20,553 nucleotides of DNA from JAVKLU01 sp031538895 (GCA_031538895.1 JAVKLU010000058.1:1-20553); one strand, 5' to 3'; positions 8,040 to 15,263 are shown, counted from the stretch's first letter. Numbers and translations are program-made. Notes: generated by a model from the letters alone, not told the origin.

Positions 8040-8903
8040 ATGAAAATTATTACGACTATTGCGGAATTGCGCCAACATTTAAGCGGTCAATTGCGAGTCG
8101 CTTTTGTGCCGACGATGGGCAGTTTGCATGAAGGTCATTTATCGCTGGTTCGTTTGGCGAAAAAACATGGTGATCCGATTGTGGCGTCGATTTTTGTGAA
8201 CCCTTTGCAGTTTGGTGCTGGCGAAGATTTTGAATCGTATCCGCGTGATTTGTCGAAAGATGCGGCAATGCTGGAGAGGGAGGGTGTTTATGTGTTGTTT
8301 GCGCCGTCGGTGTCTGATATGTATCCGCAGCCACAGCGTTTTCGCGTGCAGGCGCCCAATGATTTAGGGAATATTTTGGAAGGAGAGTTTCGCCTGGGTT
8401 TTTTTGAGGGCGTCACTACCGTGGTGTTGAAATTATTTTCTTGCGTGCAGCCACGTGTCGCAGTCTTTGGAAAAAAAGATTACCAGCAGTGGCGAATTGT
8501 GCGAGAAATGTGCAGTCAGTTTTCTTTGCCGACAGAAATTATTGGCGCAGAAACCCGTCGCGCTGAAGACGGTTTAGCGCTGTCGTCGCGCAATGCGTAT
8601 TTAAGCGAGCGCGAGCGTGTTGAGGCTCCGTATTTGTATCAAAGCTTGACCGCGCTATCGGCGCATGTACACAAGGCCAGTACGCTGGCGCAAGTCAACG
8701 AGGCGGTGAGTGCTGCGACGGCAGGTTTATCGGCGCGTGGGTGGGCGCCCGATTACATCGCGGTGCGGCGGCAAGATAACTTGCTCGCGCCCTCGGATGA
8801 CGAGGTTTTGCACAAAGTGCCGCTGGTCATTTTGGCCGCCGCTAAACTGGGCAAAACACGCTTAATTGATAACTTAGAAGTGACCGGCGCACACAATATT
8901 TGA
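8040..8903 (+). CDS. panC: Pantothenate synthetase (pantoate-beta-alanine ligase)
   Basis: PanC joins pantoate and beta-alanine with ATP to give pantothenate, the vitamin precursor of coenzyme A, in the cytoplasm. The 287-aa protein has the nucleotidyltransferase HIGH-type motif in VPTMGSLHEGH (residues 23-33). FVNPLQF follows at 52-58, the pantoate and ATP site FGKKDYQQ at 143-150, and the KMSKS-like loop LALSSRNAYLS at 179-189. A small oddity is GEFRLGFFEGVTTVV, where most homologues I know have a proline in place of the leucine. The ATG at 8040 starts MKIITTIAEL, the family-like N-terminus; a TTG at 8031 is in frame but unlikely. There is no clear Shine-Dalgarno sequence before the start (the leader is T-rich). 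The gene probably lies in one transcription unit with scpA. Confidence 0.97.
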   Translation: MKIITTIAELRQHLSGQLRVAFVPTMGSLHEGHLSLVRLAKKHGDPIVASIFVNPLQFGAGEDFESYPRDLSKDAAMLEREGVYVLFAPSVSDMYPQPQRFRVQAPNDLGNILEGEFRLGFFEGVTTVVLKLFSCVQPRVAVFGKKDYQQWRIVREMCSQFSLPTEIIGAETRRAEDGLALSSRNAYLSERERVEAPYLYQSLTALSAHVHKASTLAQVNEAVSAATAGLSARGWAPDYIAVRRQDNLLAPSDDEVLHKVPLVILAAAKLGKTRLIDNLEVTGAHNI

Positions 8904-8990
8904 TGTGCCAACTTCTGATAACCCGTAAAAAGGATTGATCATGAAATCCTCATGAACCCTTATGAAATCCTTTAGAACCAACATCGATAG
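8904..8990 (+). other. panC-pcnB spacer with a short direct repeat
   Basis: This 87-nt spacer carries two copies of ATGAAATCCT, at 8941-8950 and 8961-8970, plus a related ATGAACCCTT between them. No terminator is seen, so readthrough from panC is possible. Confidence 0.35.
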
Positions 8991-10430
8991 ATGATTACTC
9001 AATTTATTCGTGCCTTAATGGGTAAACCCGCAACGGGTAAGCCCCCAACGGGCAAAACCCCAACGGGCAAACCCCCAGCAAAAAATAAAGCTAACAAGGC
9101 GAGTCCCGCGACGCAATATAAAGCGAAACGCTTGGGGGTGGACTCGTCCAACATTTCGCGCGCTGCCTATAGCGTTGCCCAGACCTTGCAAAATAAAGGG
9201 TTTGCCGGTTTGATCGTTGGTGGTGCCGTGCGTGATTTGATGTTGGGGATGAGGCCCAAAGATTTTGACATCGCGACCAACGCCACACCTGAAGAAGTGA
9301 AGCGTTTATTTCGGCGCGCTTTTATTATTGGGCGACGTTTTCGAATTGTTCACGTGATGGTGGGAGGTGAAACCATTGAAGTGACCACATTCCGCGCCGC
9401 GCCACAAAATCAAGGTCAAACTCAAGGTCAAACTCAAGGTCAAAATCGAGGCCAAGCTCAAATGACGGGGCGATTGGGGCGGGTGTTGGATGACAATGAT
9501 TTTGGCTCACAGTCCGAAGACGCCGCGCGCCGTGACTTTACGGTCAACGCACTGTATTACGATCCGGTGGCAGAAATCATCTATGATTATTTTGATGGTG
9601 TTGCTGATGTAAAAGCAAAAATGCTGCGCATGATTGGTGATCCGTTAACGCGCTATCGCGAAGATCCGGTGCGGATTTTGCGGGCATTGCGCTTTGCGGC
9701 AAAACTGAATTTCAAACTTGATCACGCCAGCGAGACGCCGATTCGGGGCGCCGCACATTTATTAAAAGACGTGCCCGAAGCGCGTTTGTTTATGGAGTTT
9801 ATGAAGCTGGTCATGAGCGGTCAAGCCTTAGCGTGTTTGCAGGCCCTGCATCAATATGGCTTGCATCGGGTGTTGTGGCGCGAGTTAGCGGCAATTGTGG
9901 ATACGCCTTCTGCTTTTGTTGAGGCGGTGTTGTACGCAACCGATCAGCGGGTTCAAAACGATCAATCGGTGTCGCCTGGATTTTTGTTAGCGGGTTTGTG
10001 CTGGGATGCGTTTGATCAACGGTGGCAAGCCTTGATTGCCGGTGGCGCGCTTCCTATGCCCGCCTTGCATCAAGCCGCAGATGAAGTGTTTGCGCAAAAA
10101 TTAGGACAGTTTGGCGTGCAGCGAAAAATTGAATCCGACATGCGAGAAATCTGGGACTTGCAAGCGCGCCTGCAAAAAACGACGGGAAAAATGCCGCTGC
10201 GTATGGTTGAACATCCCCGTTTTCGGGCGGGGTATGATTTTTTGTTACTGCGCGCGCAAAGTGGAAATGCGCCTGCGGAGCTGGCGCAATGGTGGACTGA
10301 TTTTTATCATGGGGATGAAGACGCGCGCGCGAATTTGTTGCAAGCGATTAAAAAATCCAGTACTACGAGCACGCGTCGCCGTCGAAAAAAGAAAGCAATA
10401 GCACCATTAGCAACATCATCAGCTGAATAA
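8991..10430 (+). CDS. pcnB: Poly(A) polymerase I
   Basis: PcnB adds 3' poly(A) tails to RNA and so promotes mRNA decay. The 479-aa protein has the class II nucleotidyltransferase core: IVGGAVRDLMLG (75-86), the catalytic pair in KDFDIATNATP (90-100; D91, D93), then RRFRIVHVM (115-123). RRDFTVNALYYD follows at 180-191 and RYREDPVRILRALRF at 221-235. These match PAP I, including the long C-terminal basic tail with RRRRKKK, rather than CCA-adding enzymes. Two low-complexity stretches stand out. The N-terminus has four GKPPT-type pentapeptides (11-30), and an insert of QGQT repeats (141-156) interrupts the catalytic domain between the FRAA and RRDF segments. The ATG at 8991 has a weak ribosome site (ATAG). 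folK starts 6 nt after the stop, as in many proteobacteria. Confidence 0.95.
   Translation: MITQFIRALMGKPATGKPPTGKTPTGKPPAKNKANKASPATQYKAKRLGVDSSNISRAAYSVAQTLQNKGFAGLIVGGAVRDLMLGMRPKDFDIATNATPEEVKRLFRRAFIIGRRFRIVHVMVGGETIEVTTFRAAPQNQGQTQGQTQGQNRGQAQMTGRLGRVLDDNDFGSQSEDAARRDFTVNALYYDPVAEIIYDYFDGVADVKAKMLRMIGDPLTRYREDPVRILRALRFAAKLNFKLDHASETPIRGAAHLLKDVPEARLFMEFMKLVMSGQALACLQALHQYGLHRVLWRELAAIVDTPSAFVEAVLYATDQRVQNDQSVSPGFLLAGLCWDAFDQRWQALIAGGALPMPALHQAADEVFAQKLGQFGVQRKIESDMREIWDLQARLQKTTGKMPLRMVEHPRFRAGYDFLLLRAQSGNAPAELAQWWTDFYHGDEDARANLLQAIKKSSTTSTRRRRKKKAIAPLATSSAE
9021..9080 (+). repeat. Four in-frame 15-bp repeats in pcnB (GKPPT units)
   Basis: Four 15-bp units of the type GGCAAACCCCCAACG are in register with the codons and encode GKPAT, GKPPT, GKTPT and GKPPA. 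They extend a basic, proline-rich leader before the catalytic core and are likely to vary in copy number by slippage. Confidence 0.8.
9411..9458 (+). repeat. 12-bp repeats in the pcnB catalytic domain (QGQT units)
   Basis: Three copies of CAAGGTCAAA(C/A)T at 9411-9446 are followed by a decayed fourth copy, CGAGGCCAAGCT. They encode QGQT, QGQT, QGQN and RGQA. The repeat sits in a surface loop where E. coli PAP I has a short Gln/Gly stretch, so expansion is probably tolerated. Confidence 0.8.
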
Positions 10431-10436
10431 GGTTTT

Positions 10437-11045
10437 ATGAATTCCCTAGTTTTTTATATTGGCTTGGGAAGTAACCTCGGTGATCGGGTCACGACTTTAC
10501 ATGCGGCGATTGCCGATCTGCAAATTGTGTTGATGCAAAAATTGGGAGTGACTGAATTTTGCGTTGCGCCGTGGTATGAAAGCGCGCCCATCGGCGAGGG
10601 TGCCAGTGGCGGCGCGTATTTGAATACAGTTGCGCAAGGGGCGATGCGAATCAATACACCAGAAACATCGAATCAGCAAGACGCTTCGAGCCCAAGTGAT
10701 TTACTGATTCAGCCGGCGCGCGTGCTCTTGCAGCTCTTGCATCAAATTGAATCGCAATATGGCCGTGTGCGCGATGAGGGTGCGCGCAATCAAGCGCGAA
10801 CTTTGGATTTGGATTTACTTTTATTTGGCAATTTGATTTGTGATGCGCCAGATTTGACGCTGCCCCATCCGCGCATGCACGAACGGGCATTTATATTAAA
10901 ACCTTTGTTGGACTTGGCGCCAGATATTGAAATTCCTAAAAAAGGCAAAGCAAGAAATTACCTGTCACAAGTGCAGCGCCAAAATTTGTCTGTGTTCGGC
11001 CATGCCAGATTGGGACGAAGCGGCCCAACCGGCGCCGGACTTTGA
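10437..11045 (+). CDS. folK: HPPK (folate synthesis), with C-terminus altered by the insertion
   Basis: FolK transfers pyrophosphate from ATP to 6-hydroxymethyl-dihydropterin in folate synthesis. The 202-aa frame has the N-terminal IGLGSNLGDR (8-17), WYESAPIG (46-53), YLNTV (61-65) and the signature segment QARTLDLDLLLFG (119-131), then LPHPRMHERAFILKPLLDLAP (142-162). The pterin and ATP/Mg site residues of the RTLDLDLL motif are intact. There is an extra stretch (about 70-95) relative to E. coli FolK. Residues 1-187 are native. The last 15 come from the 9-bp repeat (GHA) plus inserted DNA read out of the transposase frame. Without the insertion the frame would end GHACSKP at 15285-15287. The catalytic core is upstream of the change, so the enzyme is probably active. 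AAGG lies 5 nt before the ATG. Confidence 0.93.
   Translation: MNSLVFYIGLGSNLGDRVTTLHAAIADLQIVLMQKLGVTEFCVAPWYESAPIGEGASGGAYLNTVAQGAMRINTPETSNQQDASSPSDLLIQPARVLLQLLHQIESQYGRVRDEGARNQARTLDLDLLLFGNLICDAPDLTLPHPRMHERAFILKPLLDLAPDIEIPKKGKARNYLSQVQRQNLSVFGHARLGRSGPTGAGL
10998..11006 (+). repeat. Left copy of the 9-bp direct repeat flanking the insertion
   Basis: GGCCATGCC sits where folK homology ends and IS91 transposase sequence begins. The same nine bases recur at 15264-15272, and the flanking bases differ on both sides. The unit has dyad symmetry, GGC-cat-GCC. Confidence 0.75.
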
Positions 11046-11282
11046 GGTCGATCAGCGCGTCAGTTGGTGAGGGTAAGGCAAGGGGTGGCGACAGCGGTTT
11101 TGTCAGGCGCTGCGGGGCAGGGCTGCGCCTGACACTGCCCAAAAATGTGCAAACCGAAAAATCTCGGGCAACTGGCTCAGAGCAAGCGTCTGAACAAGCG
11201 TTGAGGCAGGCCCAGCCTGAAGGCCTGTGATGCCCAAAACCCGAGCCATAATCGTGCTCATGCGGTTGGATTTCCTATCCGC
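11007..11282 (+). mobile_element. IS91-family element, 3' (origin-side) end
   Basis: The frame ending at TGA 11068-11070 reads DWDEAAQPAPDFEVDQRVSW, which I recognise as the C-terminal end of IS91-family transposases of Betaproteobacteria. About 210 nt of non-coding DNA follow, with a perfect 10-bp stem (11101-11110 with 11125-11134), a 6-bp stem CAGGCC/GGCCTG (11207-11227) and GAGC/GCTC (11243-11259). The end is GGTTGGATTTCCTATCC, a terminus I associate with this group. CTTG at 11283-11286 follows; CTTG/GTTC is the known flank of the IS91 origin end. The element is truncated: most of the transposase is missing upstream. Confidence 0.75.
11101..11134 (+). other. Perfect 10-bp hairpin in the IS91 tail
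   Basis: TGTCAGGCGC and GCGCCTGACA form a perfect stem with a 14-nt loop, starting 31 nt after the transposase stop. No T-run follows. It may be part of the rolling-circle origin region or shield the cargo from outside transcription; both are inference. Confidence 0.55.
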
Positions 11283-11287
11283 CTTGG

Positions 11288-11374
11288 GTGCAGGACAACA
11301 ATTTCCTGCTGGGCCTGAAAACCTTGCTTGAAACGCTGGGTCTGTCGGAAGACAAGCTACGGCTGCGTGGATAA
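11288..11374 (+). pseudogene. C-terminal tail of an unknown gene, cut by the IS91 end
   Basis: An open frame beginning at the IS91 terminus reads VQDNNFLLGLKTLLETLG and then SEDKLRLRG before TAA at 11372-11374. The amphipathic, Leu-rich composition and the stop just before a strong ribosome site look like the end of a real coding region. The trlF-like gene starts 11 nt after the stop, as in an operon. I do not recognise the family; 28 codons are too few to assign one. Confidence 0.4.
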
Positions 11375-11385
11375 AAGGAGATGGA

Positions 11386-14223
11386 ATGACTGAACAACAA
11401 TTTCCAGGGTCGCGGTGGTGGAAGATTGACTTTCATACGCATACGCCTCAAGGCTCTTCAGATTACAAAGGTGACAAATCCATCAGCGCCCAAGATTGGT
11501 TGACGCATCATAAAAATCGAGGTGTCGATTGTGTTGTGGTGACAGATCACAACGGCAGTGAATGGCTTGATGAACTTCAGGTGGAGTTGGTTCGCTTGAG
11601 GGGAACTGATAAAGCTTGGGCAAGTTTCTTTGTTCTTCCTGGTGTAGAAATCAGTTGCTCCAGTGGCGTGCATGTTTTGGCGATTTTGGATGAAGCTGCC
11701 AAAGCCAAAGATATTGCAGCCATGGTCGGCAAATGTGGCTATCAAGGGACCCTGGGGGATAGCGATGCCGTAACGACGACCAGCGTAGTCGAAGTGATGA
11801 AGATCGTTCAGGGGGCTCCATGGAATGGGTTGGCCATACCAGCACATGTCGATTGTTCAAAGGGATTATTTAAATCCATACAAGACAGCCAAACGTTGAA
11901 GGATGTTTTGAAAACTGCGAATGCTTTGCAGACATTGGATGTTCAAGCGCTTGCAACCCTGGTTAAAGATGATGATTGCCGTAAGTTAATTGACCAGCTT
12001 GCCCATGTTCAAGGAAGTGACTCTCACAATGCAGAGCAAACCTTTGCCGAAGTGTTTACGTGGGTCAAATTGACTATGCCCTCGCTGTCAGGCCTGAAAT
12101 TAGCCTTGGCTGAACCTCAACTGTCCGTGCGCCGCAGCGATCAGAGTCCCGAACCCTTGCCCAAGCAATGGATTCAGTCTTTGCAGATTCAAGGTTTGGC
12201 CAAACGCCATCGTCAGTTGACGATTGACTTCAACCCATGGCTTAACACAGTCATTGGCGGTCGCGGTAGCGGCAAGTCCAGCGTGGTCGAGTGTTTGCGC
12301 TTGGCTTTGGGGCGTGAGCAGGAAGCTGAGCAACAATTAAGTCGTGAGCACGAAGTCAGCAAAGCCATTGCTCAATTTGCGGAATCCATGGTGTTGGATA
12401 AGACACAGTTGTCGGCGGCGGTTCAAGGCGCAGGCCAGCTAGGTGGGATCAATCGGTACGACTGGTCTAAAAACGAAAAGCGTGTGATGCGTCCTGATGG
12501 TCAGGTGACGGAAAGCTGGGTTGACACTGGAATTGAGCACAACAAGGTTCTTGATGATTTTCCAGTTCGCTTGTTCAGCCAAAAACAAATTCATGCTTTG
12601 GCAAATCAACCAGGTGGATTGTTGGGTTATTTAGATTCATCGCGAACAGATGATCAATGGCTAAAAATTTATCAGCTCAAGAAAAACTTCAACGCTGATC
12701 CGAAGTCAGCGCAGCAAGCTACACATTCACAAGCCATGAAGCGAGGTGGTTCGTTTGTCATTGCATCAACAAGCAGCAGCGTAAGTCGTTTTGAAGATGC
12801 CCGCAAAGATGTTCGGACCAAACAAAACGAATTGTCTGCATGGCCCCAAATCAAAAGCAATCTGGCCCAAGTGCAAGAGAGTTTGGATACCTATGCCAAG
12901 CAAGGAGTCAGTGACAAAGTGTTGTTGCTGCAAAAGTTGCGTGTTGAAAAACGTGCCATTGAAGACTTTGAGCAAGGGGTTTCCTCTGAGGTATCGAATT
13001 TGCAAAACGCGTTTGCACCTATGCAACTCAACGCGTGGGCGGTGAACTTGCCAGAAACCGCCTCAGCATCGGCCAAGGAAGTTGCACAGCGCTGGCAACA
13101 AGTCTTTGAAGCCATGCAGACCACTTGGGCCAATGTGCAGGCACAAATGCAAACCCTGCAAACGCAAGCGCAACAACTGACTGCGGATGCAGCTTATCAA
13201 CAATGGTCAACAGAGCAGCAATCCCAAGAGACGCAATACCTGAGCGAACTTGAAAACGTCAAAGCCATGCTTGGCGGTCAGCTCCAGCAAGTGGGTGTGT
13301 TGCAGCAGCAAAAAGAAGACTTGGAAAAACAAAACCAACTTTTTGAACTCAAGGCGAAGGAACCAGAGGCCGCCAAGGTACTGCGAGAGCAGCGATACCA
13401 AGAAATGGTCAACGCACGGCGGGCTATTACCCAAGCGCGTCAAGATTTTGTGAATGCTGTGATTCAGAATGCGCCGGAGGAAACCTTGCAAATCACGGTT
13501 CACCCAGTGGCGCAATACGATGATGTCAGCTTAAATGAACTGCGCAAATTGTTGGGCTTGAACACAGCGGATTACGCCAATTCGTTCTTAGGCGATTTGG
13601 AAAATGAAGTATCAAAAGGTATCGTGCCGACACTAGCCCAACAGCCAGAGCGTTTAGATGAGCTGAAAAAAGGCATTGAGGCATTTGTTGTGGGCGAGGC
13701 GGAGCAAGTTCAAAAAATTTTGGAGATCGATATCTCTGGCGCCAGAATTCGTGCCGCGCTGAAAGCCTTGACGCCTCGTCAACTCGATGAACTCTGGACT
13801 TGGTTCCCAGAGGACAAAGTGGAAATTAAATTCCGGCAAGCGCCAAAAGACAATTGGCAAGACATCAGCACAGGCTCGGCAGGGCAAAAAACGGGGGCTT
13901 TGTTGTCCTTCATCGTGAACGAAGGTGAAGAGCCTTTGATTCTTGACCAACCCGAAGATGACCTGGACAACGAAAACGTTTACAAGCTGGTGGTGGAGCA
14001 ATTGCGCCAAACCAAATCGCGCAGACAGGTGATTGTGGTCAATGGCGATGCTGAATTGGTGATCCTGATGGCATTCCGTGGTGGCCAAATTCAAGCTGAC
14101 ACAGCCGGTGGCTTGCAGGATGTATCCATTCGTCAAAAAATTTGTGACGTGATGGAAGGTGGAGAAAAAGCTTTCAAAAATCGATATGAACGTGTGTTGA
14201 AGCACAAGCTTTCAAAGGGCTGA
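11386..14223 (+). CDS. TrlF-like protein: PHP phosphoesterase domain fused to an ABC/SMC-type ATPase
   Basis: The 945-aa protein starts with a PHP domain whose metal ligands all appear present: DFHTHT (H17, H19), TDHN (D54, H55), GVEIS (E88), GVHVL (H96), PAHVD (H154) and GSDSH (D212, H214). An SMC/RecF-type ATPase follows. Walker A is GGRGSGKSS (291-299), the signature-like SAGQ is at 831-834, and Walker B with D-loop is LILDQPEDDLDN (851-862). The region between the two ATPase halves (about 310-800) is Gln/Glu-rich with a likely coiled coil near 480-690. This is the layout of TrlF-type AAA-like ATPases, which are large cytoplasmic proteins. A role in nucleic-acid cleavage or phage defence is inference from architecture and the mobile setting. 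The ATG has an excellent AAGGAG site at 11375-11380. The frame is complete, so the gene is probably functional. Confidence 0.78.
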   Translation: MTEQQFPGSRWWKIDFHTHTPQGSSDYKGDKSISAQDWLTHHKNRGVDCVVVTDHNGSEWLDELQVELVRLRGTDKAWASFFVLPGVEISCSSGVHVLAILDEAAKAKDIAAMVGKCGYQGTLGDSDAVTTTSVVEVMKIVQGAPWNGLAIPAHVDCSKGLFKSIQDSQTLKDVLKTANALQTLDVQALATLVKDDDCRKLIDQLAHVQGSDSHNAEQTFAEVFTWVKLTMPSLSGLKLALAEPQLSVRRSDQSPEPLPKQWIQSLQIQGLAKRHRQLTIDFNPWLNTVIGGRGSGKSSVVECLRLALGREQEAEQQLSREHEVSKAIAQFAESMVLDKTQLSAAVQGAGQLGGINRYDWSKNEKRVMRPDGQVTESWVDTGIEHNKVLDDFPVRLFSQKQIHALANQPGGLLGYLDSSRTDDQWLKIYQLKKNFNADPKSAQQATHSQAMKRGGSFVIASTSSSVSRFEDARKDVRTKQNELSAWPQIKSNLAQVQESLDTYAKQGVSDKVLLLQKLRVEKRAIEDFEQGVSSEVSNLQNAFAPMQLNAWAVNLPETASASAKEVAQRWQQVFEAMQTTWANVQAQMQTLQTQAQQLTADAAYQQWSTEQQSQETQYLSELENVKAMLGGQLQQVGVLQQQKEDLEKQNQLFELKAKEPEAAKVLREQRYQEMVNARRAITQARQDFVNAVIQNAPEETLQITVHPVAQYDDVSLNELRKLLGLNTADYANSFLGDLENEVSKGIVPTLAQQPERLDELKKGIEAFVVGEAEQVQKILEIDISGARIRAALKALTPRQLDELWTWFPEDKVEIKFRQAPKDNWQDISTGSAGQKTGALLSFIVNEGEEPLILDQPEDDLDNENVYKLVVEQLRQTKSRRQVIVVNGDAELVILMAFRGGQIQADTAGGLQDVSIRQKICDVMEGGEKAFKNRYERVLKHKLSKG

Positions 14224-14286
14224 CATGGATGCGATTGCATTGATGAACAAAATTCGAGTCACCGAGGGGGTGGTTTTGAGCTATAG

Positions 14287-14454
14287 CATGACCGCCCAAT
14301 TTCAATACACACGCCTAGCCTACCAAGCCCAAGCGGCAATATCATCTTTGAGCTGGTGCCGCTCAACGACGATTACCCCACCATGCGATCTGACGCTGCC
14401 CCGATCAGGATCGTGGGCACCATGGTGGAACACAGGAAGTACAGGAGAAGGTAA
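14287..14454 (+). pseudogene. C-terminal remnant of an S24/LexA-like peptidase
   Basis: After a TAG at 14284-14286 this frame runs to TAA at 14452-14454. It contains GNIIFELVPLNDDYPTM and then IRIVGTMVEHRKYRRR. That pattern (a strand, LxPLNxDYPT, then RIVGxVVxxRRxRR) is the C-terminal end of S24-family phage repressors and LexA-like self-cleaving proteins. The N-terminal DNA-binding part and the catalytic Ser/Lys are absent, so it cannot work as a repressor. The stop overlaps the next start codon (TAATG), and its 3' end supplies the AGGAG ribosome site for that gene. It is probably a prophage or mobile-island relic; the match is from memory of the family and is moderate. Confidence 0.5.
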
Positions 14455-14966
14455 TGAAGAAACTCGTAGTGTCAATTGCACTGGCTGCTTTCGTGACTGT
14501 CGCCCCAGCTCAGTCGCCAAGCCAGATGTACAACGCTGAAGAAGCGCGAATTCTTCAACAGTTGTCAACTGCATCCATTGGGGTCAAGGAAGCAATGCTG
14601 GAAATCGAGGCAGCAAGCCGGGCATATTTTCCAGAAGACAAGCTGCTGAATGCGCGCAATGAATCCTTCGTTCGCTACGCGACGCAATTTGAACGCGGCG
14701 AAATTTCCATTGAGCAACTGACGCAGCTTGTGGAACAACGAAAGCAACGTTTTGACCAAGCTCTGGCAGAAAGAAAATCCGCAGAGGATGCTCAACAACA
14801 GGCAGCTATGGCGGAATCGCAACGACAAATTGATGAACAGCGCAGGCAGAACGCGGTCGGTTCATTCCTTCAGAACATGGGCAATTCGATGCGGCGCAAC
14901 TCGCCACAGCCCATCAACTGCAACAGCTACATGCTGGGATCGCAGGTAATGACCAACTGCAGATAG
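14454..14966 (+). CDS. Small secreted coiled-coil protein with C-terminal cysteine pair
   Basis: This 170-aa protein of unknown function starts MKKLVVSIALAAFVTVAPAQ, a clear Sec signal peptide with a likely cut near APAQ-S, so it is probably periplasmic. The middle (about 35-135) is alpha-helical and Gln/Glu/Arg-rich and looks like a coiled coil. The C-terminus carries two cysteines in INCNSYMLGSQVMTNCR that could form a disulfide hairpin. Similar tails (NCxSxxxGxxxxTNC) occur in small proteins of phages and islands that I remember, but I cannot name a family. There is no lipobox. The start is supported by AGGAG at 14443-14447 and by the TAATG overlap with the upstream remnant. A strong terminator lies 29 nt after the stop. 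The gene looks intact. Confidence 0.8.
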   Translation: MKKLVVSIALAAFVTVAPAQSPSQMYNAEEARILQQLSTASIGVKEAMLEIEAASRAYFPEDKLLNARNESFVRYATQFERGEISIEQLTQLVEQRKQRFDQALAERKSAEDAQQQAAMAESQRQIDEQRRQNAVGSFLQNMGNSMRRNSPQPINCNSYMLGSQVMTNCR

Positions 14967-14994
14967 CCAGCCCCACCCGACCTAGACAAAGCTC

Positions 14995-15018
14995 AACCCG
15001 CTTCGGCGGGTTTTTTTT
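14995..15018 (+). terminator. Strong intrinsic terminator
   Basis: AACCCGC (14995-15001), a TTCG tetraloop and GCGGGTT (15006-15012) form a perfect 7-bp stem that runs directly into eight T residues (15011-15018). It ends transcription of the secreted-protein gene and of the whole cargo cluster. Confidence 0.92.
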
Positions 15019-15041
15019 CGTCCGCCGTAAGGGTTTTCACC

Positions 15042-15263
15042 AAATTATCGGTGCCCAAGCGGCTGCGCTACTTTATGCAGCGCGACAGCGCGGTGCTGGG
15101 CATGGTGCTGCGTATCTTCCTGCGGGTCATCGCGCAAACGCTGCAAGCCAACAGCCCTGGTGCGGCCAATGTGGACAAGGCAGCCTTGCACATCGGCGCA
15201 GTCGCCTTCATCCACCGCTTCGGCTCCAGCCTGAACGAGCATGTTCACTTCCACGTCTGCGCA
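15042..15263 (+). mobile_element. IS91-family transposase, internal fragment with HUH motif
   Basis: The frame reads SVPKRLRYFMQRD, then RIFLRVIAQTLQ, then GAVAFIHRFGSSLNEHVHFHVC, the conserved N-terminal half of IS91-family rolling-circle transposases. HVHFH at 15240-15254 is the metal-binding HUH motif. Family similarity starts near 15042 and stops just after HFHVC (about 15261), two bases before the right copy of the 9-bp repeat. The zinc-finger start, the catalytic tyrosines and the rest are missing, so it is inactive. It lies on the same strand as the C-terminal piece at 11007 but downstream of it, the reverse of their order in a whole element. Confidence 0.85.

Noticed and set aside
13654..14205. 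A long antisense frame of 183 codons within the trlF-like gene
   Set aside because: It is antisense to the conserved ATPase motifs and rich in His, Phe and Leu, as expected for the reverse of a Gln/Lys/Glu-rich gene. It has no family-like motif.
14225..14539. A 104-codon frame directly after the trlF-like stop, starting MDAIALMNKIRV
   Set aside because: Its second half overlaps, in another frame, the recognisable S24-like remnant and the signal peptide of the secreted protein, and it turns Trp/Cys/Ser-rich there. At most the first 30-35 codons could be a real gene start that is now broken.
11007..15263. Classical composite or Tn-type transposon with 9-bp target duplication
   Set aside because: The sequences just inside the two 9-bp copies are not inverted repeats of each other, and no DDE transposase is present. 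The repeat is real but this mechanism is not supported.
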